In this document: positions 1 through 6,230 of the stretch, one piece after another
How the letters are laid out: each line of letters starts with the position of its first letter
How positions within the stretch are numbered: position 1 is the first letter of the stretch
Source of the DNA: Candidatus Bathyarchaeota archaeon
GTDB taxonomy: Archaea > Thermoproteota > Bathyarchaeia > TCS64
Direction: 5' to 3'
NCBI GenBank assembly: GCA_030613835.1
Contig: JAUWLH010000071.1
Coordinates: 1 to 7,434 of the forward strand
DNA length: 7,434 nt
Notes under the pieces: model-generated
What the model was told of the DNA's origin: nothing
Seen by the model: the letters and a program-made list of their open reading frames with translations, nothing else
Databases searched by the model: none
Made by a program: the position numbers and the translations under genes

Positions 1-938
1 GATACGCTGCGGACGAACCTGCCGTCAACGATGGAGTAAACGTTGGTTGTAGCCCCGCCTAGCCCTACCCCCATGACGTTCTGTTTGAATGTGTTTGCGA
101 TGAGCTGGATAGCCATCCCCTCGCCAGCCGGTGTCGGCATGATATCGATATCGGTCCACTTCATGAGCCTGTTGTACCCCGGTGCGTGGCTCATGACGTG
201 CTCCATGAAGAGCTCGTGCACAGCCCGCCTCGCCGGCTCGGTGTTCTCCTGCTCCAGTACCGGCCTGATGTTGTCGACCATGTCAAGTGCGAAGTCCTCC
301 TTGAGGAGCTCCTCGATCTGTGGCCTGAGTTCCTTGTTGCCAGCATACACGATTGGGAGCTGGTACGACACACCTAATCTTGGCTTGGGCTCTGCCGCCT
401 TGATTAACTCGGCTATCTCCATGACGTGCTGGCTTGCGCCACCGTCGGTGCCGCCCGCCATGAGTATCATATCTGGTCTTAGGCTCCTGATCCTCCGGAT
501 CTTCTGGTAGGTCTGCCTACCGTCGTCCCTGGCTATGACGTCCATGACGATTGCCCCCGCTCCCAGGGCCGCCCTGTTCGCTGACTCTGCCGTCATGGAC
601 TTGATTAGACCGGAGACCATCATCTGCAAGCCACCCCCCGCGCTGCTGGTGGTGCAATAGAGGTCGACTCCCTTCTCGCCATCGTAGGGGATGATCATCC
701 CACCTCCAGGCGCAAGGAGCATGTGTCCTGTCAACTCCTCGATCTCTCGTACCGCGTTCTGTACCCCCATGGTTACGTCCTCGTAGGGGGCCTCTACCGT
801 TGTTGGTGCCTCACCCGCCACAAGGAACCTCCATTCACCGTCCTTCTTGTGGAAGAGTCGGGCTTTAGTAGTGGTGGATCCTACGTCCGTGGCAATAATG
901 AACTGCATTTCATCTGTTGGCTTACTGAGGGTCGCCAT
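1..938 (-). CDS. glmL: GlmL/MutL-family protein (glutamate mutase accessory ATPase), partial at the left edge
   Basis: The frame is open from ATG at 938 to the window edge (312 residues seen, C-terminus missing). GlmL/MutL proteins are ASKHA-fold (actin/Hsp70-type) ATPases encoded with B12-dependent carbon-skeleton mutases such as glutamate mutase, and are thought to protect or reactivate the mutase. Visible motifs are a phosphate-1 loop DVGSTTTK (residues 18-25), the family signature TTSSAGGG (96-103) followed by TAESANRAALGAG (116-128), an AGGTDGG loop (161-167), MPTPA (267-271), and a phosphate-2 loop GLGGATTN (292-299). In the phosphate-2 loop the usual DxGGxTTD aspartates are G and N. 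ATG 938 fits the TATA box 33 bases upstream; Met11 is an alternative start just before the first beta strand. It is transcribed divergently from metG. No mutase subunit is in view, so the partner is unknown. Family assignment is firm; function is inferred from family. Confidence 0.88.
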   Translation of the reverse strand, partial: MATLSKPTDEMQFIIATDVGSTTTKARLFHKKDGEWRFLVAGEAPTTVEAPYEDVTMGVQNAVREIEELTGHMLLAPGGGMIIPYDGEKGVDLYCTTSSAGGGLQMMVSGLIKSMTAESANRAALGAGAIVMDVIARDDGRQTYQKIRRIRSLRPDMILMAGGTDGGASQHVMEIAELIKAAEPKPRLGVSYQLPIVYAGNKELRPQIEELLKEDFALDMVDNIRPVLEQENTEPARRAVHELFMEHVMSHAPGYNRLMKWTDIDIMPTPAGEGMAIQLIANTFKQNVMGVGLGGATTNVYSIVDGRFVRSV

Positions 939-970
939 TATGATTCATATTCAGTCGCGGCAGGCGACGC

Positions 971-980
971 TTAAATATTT
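971..980 (-). promoter_or_regulatory. Archaeal TATA box of the glmL-like gene
   Basis: On the minus strand the sequence reads AAATATTTAA, preceded by purine-rich AGAA that could serve as a BRE. Its centre lies about 37 bases upstream of ATG 938. Transcription would therefore start near 949 and leave a leader of only about 11 bases. No Shine-Dalgarno motif precedes the ATG, which fits near-leaderless archaeal initiation. Confidence 0.55.
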
Positions 981-982
981 CT

Positions 983-1320
983 AATTCGCAACCCTTCTAG
1001 AAAGATGAAGGTCAGGAAAATTATTCAATAGAGTTATTATTGTTTTTACTGTTTGTTGATTTCTGGGCATCTTTAATGCCTATTTTCGACGTTTCTCCTT
1101 CTCCTTTGCAGCATCTATTGTCCTTTGAACTGTGATTACGCTTGCGCTCGATTGTCTCCAAGCCGGGTTTACTGCCTAACTTCTTGGTCTCCTCCCACCA
1201 CGTATTGTTTGATACCCTGTTCATCCTTATCCCAGACCGTGGGGGAGTAGGCTCTAATAAGATATGAGCCGGGAAAAACCTCGTTTATTCCTCTAAGAAT
1301 CAGAGTCCGTGTTTTAAGGG
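983..1320. other. Divergent intergenic region with no supported gene
   Basis: About 340 bases lie between the two divergent promoters. The stretch around 1010-1055 is markedly more AT-rich than the flanking genes. No tRNA, rRNA, riboswitch or CRISPR repeat is recognisable. Minus-strand frames hold short protein-like pieces: one ending at 1169 that reads EQGIKQYVVGGDQEVRQ, and another at 1175-1080 that reads VITVQRTIDAAKEKEKRRK before a stop. They lie in different frames, with stops between them, and have no start signal of their own. They could be remnants of a decayed gene or chance. A weak CAATA/TATTG inverted repeat followed by five T occurs near 1027-1048. Confidence 0.4.
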
Positions 1321-1325
1321 AATGC

Positions 1326-1334
1326 AAATATAAA
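1326..1334 (+). promoter_or_regulatory. TATA box of metG
   Basis: AAATATAAA is centred near 1330, so transcription should start close to 1356. That gives a leader of about 20 bases before ATG 1377, just long enough to hold the Shine-Dalgarno site at 1364. The placement argues against the upstream in-frame TTG at 1347, which would lie before the transcript begins. Confidence 0.5.
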
Positions 1335-1363
1335 GCGAGGTTTCTATTGCTATGCAAAATATC

Positions 1364-1368
1364 GGAGA
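1364..1368 (+). promoter_or_regulatory. Shine-Dalgarno site that decides the metG start
   Basis: GGAGA lies with nine bases (1368 counted inside the motif's trailing A) between GGAG and ATG 1377, matching the anti-Shine-Dalgarno end of archaeal 16S rRNA. The in-frame TTG at 1347 and the second ATG at 1389 have no comparably placed site. Confidence 0.5.
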
Positions 1369-1376
1369 TAACAAGG

Positions 1377-4133
1377 ATGGCAGAGGACATGTCCAAGAAA
1401 ACGCTCGTTACATCAGCGCTTATCTACGCCAACGGCCCGGTTCACATAGGCCACATGGTTGAGTACATCCAGACAGATATCTACGTCAGGTTCCTAAAAC
1501 TGGCGGGCAAGGACGTTGTCTACTGCGGGGCAGATGACACTCATGGCGCTCCCATAGAGATCAACGCTTCGAAGCAGGGGATAACCCCTGAGGAGTTCAT
1601 CGACCACTGGTGGAAGGAGCACAAGCGGGATTACGATGATTATCTGGTAGAGTTCGATAGCTACTACACCACCAACAGTCCTGAGAACAGGTACTACACC
1701 GAGCTCATCTTCAAGCGCCTCCAGGAGAACGGATACATCTACAAAAAGGAGATCGAGCTCACATACTGCGAGAACTGCGAACGCTATCTCCCTGACAGGT
1801 ACGTGAAGGGGACGTGCCCTAACTGCGGAGCACCGGACCAGTACGGCGATGTCTGCGAGAAATGCAACGCGACCCATGACACAACGGACCTCATCAATCC
1901 ATACTGCAGCATCTGCGGAACGCCCCCGATTAGAAAGGATAGCCTCCACTACTTCTTCAAGCTGGGGGAGTTCACGGACTGGCTCAGAGACTGGCTGAAC
2001 AACAACCAAAAGCTACAGCCCGAGATCAGGAATCAGATCCTGACATGGGTCAATAATGGGCTCAACGACTGGTGCATTAGCAGGGACGGACCATACTTTG
2101 GCTTCAAGATCCCGGGTGAGGAGAACAAGTACTTCTACGTCTGGCTCGATGCGCCCATCGGTTACATCGCGTCCACAGCCAACTACGCCAAGGATAAGTC
2201 CTTCACTGCCGATGATTACTGGCAGAAGGACGAGGCCGAGATCATACATTTCATCGGTAAGGACATCATCTACTTCCACTTACTGTTCTGGCCGGCAGTA
2301 CTCCACGGCGCGGGGTTCCACGTGCCCGACAACATCGTTGTCCACGGGTTCCTCACCGTAAATGGCGAGAAGATGAGCAAGAGCAGGGGAACATTCCTCA
2401 CGGCAGAGGAGTTCAAGGAGTACCTTGACCCAGAGCTACTCAGGTTCTACTACGCCGCGAACCTCAGCCACACCATGAACGACATCGATCTGGACCTAAA
2501 GAACCTTGAGAACAGGATCAACAACGAGCTGGTGGCCAACGTCGCCAACCTCGTCTACCGCGTCATGAGCTTCACGGGGAAGAACTATGAAGGGGAGCTA
2601 AGCGAGATCAACGATGATAAGATAATCGCTGAGGTCAACGAGAAATCAATGGGTGTCTACAAGGCGTTCGAGGGCTTCGAGTTCAGGGACGCCGTGAACA
2701 GGATACTTGAGATCAGTAGCATGGGAAACAAGTACTTTCAAGCCAACAAGCCTTGGGAGGGGGTAAAGACCGACAGGGCCCAGACCCAGAGGGTGCTCAC
2801 CACCTGCGTAAACATAGTCAAGAACATCGCCATAATGATCAAACCCATCATGCCCCTGTTCGCAGAGAAGATAGAGACACAGCTGAACAAGGAGAACTTG
2901 ACATGGGCAGATATCGAGTCAAGGATCGAGAACCACAAGCTGGGAAAGTCCGAGATCGTGCTACGAAAGATCGACCCAATAGAAATCAAAACACCCGAGC
3001 CAGAGGGGACACCACGGGAGATCAACTTCAAGATACACAAGAAGATCGCAAAGCTGGGCGTGGATGTCAAGCTGGCAATCATCGAGGGCGTCAACATCAA
3101 GAAATCAAACAGCGAGCTGGACAGATTAAAGAAACAAGTAGCAGAAGAGCTCAAGGACGTTGAAATCGAGGGCAACCCGATAATCTCCGCCTACAATGAC
3201 ATCTACAAAAAGTTCAAGGTGGATGTCGAGAACAGCAGCGTCCACCTCATGAAGCTTGTCCAGGAGAACGGCGGGTTCCCCACAATCAACACAGCGGTGG
3301 ATAGCTACAACATAGTGTCCGCCAAAAGGCTGATCAGCGCGGGCCTCCACGACCTTGACAACATAAAGGGCGATGTCAAGCTCACCGTGACCCAGGGCAA
3401 CGAGCTGTACATCCCACTGGGAGAGACAGAACCGGTAAAGCTCCAGCCCGGTAAGTTCGCAATAGTAGACGAGGAGAAGGTGCTGTGCTGGCTCGACGTG
3501 AAGCAGGGACAGCACACGAAGATCGGCATGGACAGCAAGAAACTGCTCCTGTACGTGCAGGGGAACGCAGCCACTGATACCCTGTATCTTGAGGAGGCCA
3601 TCACCGAGATGTGCGAGCTAATCACAAAGTACGCCGGCGGCACCTACAGGTTGCTTAACGCCGTGGATATCAGCGCGGTGAACATCAAGGTGGCCAAGGT
3701 CATTGAGATCAAGGATCACCCTGCGGCCGATAAACTCTACATCCTCAAGATAGATCTGGGCGACGAGCAGAGGCAGCTATGTGCCGGTCTGAAGCCCTAC
3801 TACACTGACCCCAACGACCTCCTTGGAAAGCATCTGGCGGTGGTTACTAACCTTCAGCCAGCGAAGCTCAGGGGAGAGCTGAGCGAGGGCATGCTCCTCG
3901 CTGGGGACGATGGGGTAAACGTGGGCGTACTGAACCCCCAGAAATCAAAGCCTGGGGATCAGGTGTATGTGGACGGCGTGTCCGAGTACAAGACAGACCT
4001 CATCGAGTTCGGTGATTTCATGAAGTACACCTTCGAGGCGAGGGACGGAAAAGCGTACCTCATGGGCAAGCAGCTGAGGACGGACTCCGAGGAGATCATC
4101 TTGGAGAAGGTCGTCAACGGTAAGATCAGGTAG
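1377..4133 (+). CDS. metG: Methionyl-tRNA synthetase with an inserted B3/B4 editing domain and a C-terminal EMAP II-like domain
   Basis: This cytosolic enzyme charges tRNA-Met with methionine. The 918-residue reading from ATG 1377 shows a class I catalytic domain with HIGH (23-26), a CADD-type loop GADDTHG (51-57), a double zinc knuckle of four CxxC pairs (131/134, 147/150, 160/163, 177/180) and KMSKS (332-336). The anticodon-binding domain carries N391, R395 and W460, matching E. coli N391, R395 and W461 from memory. Residues about 549-755 form a complete B3/B4 domain where E. coli has only a short linker. Residues 764-845 are a Trbp111/EMAP-type OB fold (VNIKVAKV, SEGMLLA), and a further tail resembles the EMAP II C-terminus. 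An in-frame TTG at 1347 would add ten residues but lacks promoter and Shine-Dalgarno support. The gene appears monocistronic. MetRS identity is certain; the role of the insert is inference. Confidence 0.97.
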   Translation: MAEDMSKKTLVTSALIYANGPVHIGHMVEYIQTDIYVRFLKLAGKDVVYCGADDTHGAPIEINASKQGITPEEFIDHWWKEHKRDYDDYLVEFDSYYTTNSPENRYYTELIFKRLQENGYIYKKEIELTYCENCERYLPDRYVKGTCPNCGAPDQYGDVCEKCNATHDTTDLINPYCSICGTPPIRKDSLHYFFKLGEFTDWLRDWLNNNQKLQPEIRNQILTWVNNGLNDWCISRDGPYFGFKIPGEENKYFYVWLDAPIGYIASTANYAKDKSFTADDYWQKDEAEIIHFIGKDIIYFHLLFWPAVLHGAGFHVPDNIVVHGFLTVNGEKMSKSRGTFLTAEEFKEYLDPELLRFYYAANLSHTMNDIDLDLKNLENRINNELVANVANLVYRVMSFTGKNYEGELSEINDDKIIAEVNEKSMGVYKAFEGFEFRDAVNRILEISSMGNKYFQANKPWEGVKTDRAQTQRVLTTCVNIVKNIAIMIKPIMPLFAEKIETQLNKENLTWADIESRIENHKLGKSEIVLRKIDPIEIKTPEPEGTPREINFKIHKKIAKLGVDVKLAIIEGVNIKKSNSELDRLKKQVAEELKDVEIEGNPIISAYNDIYKKFKVDVENSSVHLMKLVQENGGFPTINTAVDSYNIVSAKRLISAGLHDLDNIKGDVKLTVTQGNELYIPLGETEPVKLQPGKFAIVDEEKVLCWLDVKQGQHTKIGMDSKKLLLYVQGNAATDTLYLEEAITEMCELITKYAGGTYRLLNAVDISAVNIKVAKVIEIKDHPAADKLYILKIDLGDEQRQLCAGLKPYYTDPNDLLGKHLAVVTNLQPAKLRGELSEGMLLAGDDGVNVGVLNPQKSKPGDQVYVDGVSEYKTDLIEFGDFMKYTFEARDGKAYLMGKQLRTDSEEIILEKVVNGKIR
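3021..3641 (+). other. B3/B4 (PheRS-beta/COG3382-like) domain inserted in MetRS
   Basis: Residues about 549-755 of the 918-residue MetRS follow the standalone B3/B4 family from end to end. There is an N-terminal strand-helix part with FKIHKKIAKLGVDVKLAI, then a charged helix, then NPIISAYNDIYKKF. Next come the signature FPTINTAVDSYNIVS (residues 634-648), AGLHDLDNI, IPLG, PGKFAIVDEEKVLC, QHTKI and a final helix ending KYAGG. In PheRS this domain hydrolyses Tyr-tRNA-Phe, and free-standing copies occur in bacteria and archaea. The aromatic RRWNWRQ-like segment typical of standalone proteins is here WLDVKQ, so substrate preference may differ. Reading is continuous with no frameshift on either side, and base composition matches the rest of metG. 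Confidence 0.82.
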
Positions 4134-4138
4134 ACCTC

Positions 4139-4160
4139 ACCCTCTTTTCTCCACCTTCTA
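4139..4160 (+). terminator. Pyrimidine-rich tract after metG, possible archaeal terminator
   Basis: Directly after the metG stop the plus strand is a pyrimidine run containing TCTTTTCT. Archaeal RNA polymerase can stop at T-rich tracts without a hairpin. The tract is short and interrupted by C, so the call is tentative. Confidence 0.3.
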
Positions 4161-4165
4161 TTCGC

Positions 4166-4177
4166 AAGTATGAAAAA
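4166..4177 (+). promoter_or_regulatory. Weak TATA-like element before the dehydrogenase gene
   Basis: AAGTATGAAAAA is centred about 36 bases before ATG 4207, the same spacing as the glmL-side TATA box. It would give a leader of about ten bases. No Shine-Dalgarno motif precedes 4207, which fits a separate short-leader transcript rather than readthrough from metG. Confidence 0.3.
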
Positions 4178-4206
4178 CCTTGTCTGCACACTCATCTTGA
4201 CAAACT

Positions 4207-5163
4207 ATGATAAAGGGAAGCAAGCGGGTGGCATGTATCGGCTCGGGGTTAGTGGGCCAGGGCTGGGCGGCTCTCTTCGCCGTAAATGGATACAATGTCG
4301 TGTTACAAGACATCACTGAAGAGAAACTTGAGGAAGCGACAGAGAGGACGGCTCATCACATCAACACACTTGTAAACGCAGGACTTGCGAAGGGCATAGA
4401 GGAGGCCGTGACCCGTTTGAGCTCAACAACCAGCCTTGAGGAGGCGCTCAACGGGGCTGATTTCGTTATAGAATCCGTTTTCGAGAGCCTAGAGGTGAAA
4501 TGCCCTATCTTCGCAGAGATGGACAGGATAGCACCGGCTAATGTAGTGTTAGCGTCAAGCACGTCTGGGTTCATGATGAGCGACATCGCCAAGGATATGG
4601 AACTTCACCCTGAAAGGGCGATTGTAGCGCACCCATGGAACCCGGTTCACCTGGTGCCACTTGTGGAGCTAAGCCCAGGGGAGAAAACCAGCCAGGGGAC
4701 GGTTGACCTTACCTACAGGATTATGGAGGACATTGGACGGGTCCCAGTGGTCCTAAAGAAGGAGGTACTCGGATTCATAGCGAACAGGTTGAGCGCGGTG
4801 CTCTGGAGGGAGGCCTTAGACCTTGTCGACCAGGGGGTAGCATCCGTGGAGGAAGTGGACAAGGCGATCAGGGCGGGACCGGGAATCCGTTGGGCCATCA
4901 TGGGGCCATACCTCACATACCATCTCGGGGGAGGGAAGGGCGGCATCGAGTACATCATGCGGCACATCGGCGTCAAGAAGGCTAAATGGCTTGAAACCGC
5001 CGCGACGTGGACCACGCAACCGGAGTCGGTTGTCCAGAAGGCGGTTGACGGCGTCGATGATATGGTGGGCGCAACCGCACTGGAGGAGCTTGAGGCAAAG
5101 AGGGACGAGTACCTGATTGCCCTGAACAAGTTACTCTGGGACGGAAAATCTGGTGTTTACTGA
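4207..5163 (+). CDS. 3-hydroxyacyl-CoA dehydrogenase family protein, L-carnitine dehydrogenase-like (lambda-crystallin group)
   Basis: An NAD-dependent dehydrogenase of 318 residues, the usual length for the lambda-crystallin/L-carnitine dehydrogenase group, oxidising a beta-hydroxyl to a ketone. It has a Rossmann loop GSGLVG (12-17), Asp35 at the end of beta-2 for the NAD ribose, and SSTSG (117-121). HPWNP gives the catalytic His142, VELSPG gives Glu154, and GFIANRL (189-195) gives the substrate-binding Asn193. The C-terminal part, with LWREALDLV and GPGIRWAIMGPYLTYHL-type wording (225-240), resembles bacterial L-carnitine 3-dehydrogenase more than classical fatty-acid HADs. The substrate may be a free beta-hydroxy acid or a CoA ester. 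Forty-seven bases downstream lies the CoA-transferase pair, which suggests one pathway. Neither a beta-keto acid cleavage enzyme nor a thiolase is seen, so carnitine itself is not established. Confidence 0.88.
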   Translation: MIKGSKRVACIGSGLVGQGWAALFAVNGYNVVLQDITEEKLEEATERTAHHINTLVNAGLAKGIEEAVTRLSSTTSLEEALNGADFVIESVFESLEVKCPIFAEMDRIAPANVVLASSTSGFMMSDIAKDMELHPERAIVAHPWNPVHLVPLVELSPGEKTSQGTVDLTYRIMEDIGRVPVVLKKEVLGFIANRLSAVLWREALDLVDQGVASVEEVDKAIRAGPGIRWAIMGPYLTYHLGGGKGGIEYIMRHIGVKKAKWLETAATWTTQPESVVQKAVDGVDDMVGATALEELEAKRDEYLIALNKLLWDGKSGVY

Positions 5164-5180
5164 TATCCAACTCGGATAAG

Positions 5181-5196
5181 AGTTAAGCATTAATAC
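5181..5196 (+). promoter_or_regulatory. Possible TATA element before the CoA-transferase genes
   Basis: AGTTAAGCATTAATAC lies in the 47-base gap, 15-30 bases before ATG 5211, where a leaderless archaeal promoter would be expected. No Shine-Dalgarno site precedes 5211. The transferase pair may thus have its own transcript, besides any readthrough from the dehydrogenase gene. Confidence 0.3.
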
Positions 5197-5210
5197 GCCA
5201 CGTTTAGCAC

Positions 5211-6230
5211 ATGAAGGTTCTTGCCGAGGGAGAGGGCGAACGCCTCGCTTGGATGCATCCCGACGAGGCACGCAAATGGATGAGAGACAACAAGAAAAGG
5301 GCTCTCATTGACAGGCGGATGAGCATCGGAGAGGCCGTGAGACGTTTCACAAAAGACGGGGATTATTTTGCCATGGGCGGCTTCGGTCACGTCAGGGTGA
5401 GCATGAACGCCATCTACGAGATGATCAGGCAGGGGCGGAGGAGCCTCATCATGGCGGGAAAGACCAGCGTACACGACGTGGACATCCTCATCGGCGGAGG
5501 CGTGGTGGACAGGATAGACTGCGCCTACGCCCACGGCCACGAGCTCAGGGGCCTCTCCCCGTGCGGAAGGAGGGCCACGGAGTCAGGGCGGGTCAAGATC
5601 GTGGGGGAGCTGAGTAACGCCGCTTTCCAGTGGAGGTTCAAGGCAGCGGCCATGGGGCTGCCGTGGTACCCCACAAGAGTCATGATGGGCACCGACACGT
5701 TCCGGTACAGCTCGGCCATGATCGTCGAGGACCCGTTTACAGGAAGCCCCATCACGCTTCTCCCAGCGTGTTACCCAGATTTTGCCTTCATCCACGTCCA
5801 CAGGTGCGACAGGTACGGGAACTGCCAGATAGATGGGACCACCATCGAGGATGTTGACCTGGCGAGGGCCGCCAAGAGGCTCATCATAACCACCGAGGAG
5901 CTGGTGGAGGACGAGGTGATAACCTCGGAGCCCGGTAGGACGGTTATTCCCCACTTCATAGTTGACGCTGTGGTGGAGTCCCCTTACTGCAGCCATCCCG
6001 GCAACATGCCGGGTCTATATTACAGCGACGAGGCGCATATGGCCGAGTGGCTACGCATCAGCAGGTCCGATGAGGGGGTCAAGGAGTACATGGATAGATA
6101 CGTGTACGGCGTTGAGAACTTCGAGGAGTACTTGGGTCTGATTGGGGGCAAGGATAGGATGGAGTACCTGGCCAGACTGGAGCGGCTTGAGGTTCCCTTG
6201 GATGCCCCCTGGTCGAGGAGGGGAAAGTAA
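5211..6230 (+). CDS. gctA: Family I CoA-transferase subunit A, glutaconate CoA-transferase type
   Basis: This is the A subunit of a heteromeric class I CoA transferase that moves CoA between carboxylic acids. The 339-residue protein aligns by eye along the whole of Acidaminococcus GctA (320 residues): DYFAMGGFG (51-59), AIYEMIRQG (67-75), DVDILIGGG (89-97), the basic CGRR (118-121), AAMGLPWYP (146-154), HRCDRYGN (197-204), EDVDLARAAK (213-222), ITTEELV (226-232) and VDAVVESPYCSHP (251-263). About 36 residues precede the point where GctA normally begins (here MSIGEAV, Met37). Met1 is kept because the TATA-like element fits it and Met37 has no better start signal. It overlaps the B-subunit gene by one base. 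The actual acid substrate is unknown; related proteins act on glutaconate, aromatic acids or steroid-ring acids. Confidence 0.9.
   Translation: MKVLAEGEGERLAWMHPDEARKWMRDNKKRALIDRRMSIGEAVRRFTKDGDYFAMGGFGHVRVSMNAIYEMIRQGRRSLIMAGKTSVHDVDILIGGGVVDRIDCAYAHGHELRGLSPCGRRATESGRVKIVGELSNAAFQWRFKAAAMGLPWYPTRVMMGTDTFRYSSAMIVEDPFTGSPITLLPACYPDFAFIHVHRCDRYGNCQIDGTTIEDVDLARAAKRLIITTEELVEDEVITSEPGRTVIPHFIVDAVVESPYCSHPGNMPGLYYSDEAHMAEWLRISRSDEGVKEYMDRYVYGVENFEEYLGLIGGKDRMEYLARLERLEVPLDAPWSRRGK
6215..6223 (+). promoter_or_regulatory. Strong Shine-Dalgarno site for gctB inside the gctA end
   Basis: GAGGAGGGG includes GGAGG at 6217-6221 with eight bases before ATG 6230. With the TAATG stop-start overlap this points to coupled translation and equal amounts of the two subunits. 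It contrasts with the absence of such sites before the leading genes of this window. Confidence 0.7.

Noticed and set aside
43..510. Plus-strand open frame of 155 codons
   Set aside because: It lies antisense within the glmL-like gene, whose minus-strand reading has clear family motifs; the plus translation is low-complexity and unlike any family.
1027..1048. Hairpin plus T-run resembling a plus-strand terminator
   Set aside because: The stem is only five AT pairs and no plus-strand gene lies upstream; it is probably chance in AT-rich sequence.
1021..1224. Possible small minus-strand gene of 67 codons in the intergenic region
   Set aside because: The translation is rich in K, N and S, with no start signal, no promoter and no recognisable domain; it reflects the local AT-rich composition.
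983..1320. tRNA, C/D-box RNA or riboswitch in the long divergent gap
   Set aside because: No T-loop GTTCRANNC with a matching acceptor stem, no paired RTGATGA/CTGA boxes and no known aptamer core could be found on either strand by eye.
1169..1396. Possible 75-codon minus-strand gene overlapping the metG start
   Set aside because: It would run across the metG promoter and start, and has no ribosome binding site. Only its end looks protein-like, as noted in the findings.
1494..2009. Minus-strand open frame of 171 codons
   Set aside because: Antisense to the catalytic domain of metG. The V/L/R-rich translation is what codon-biased metG gives on the opposite strand.
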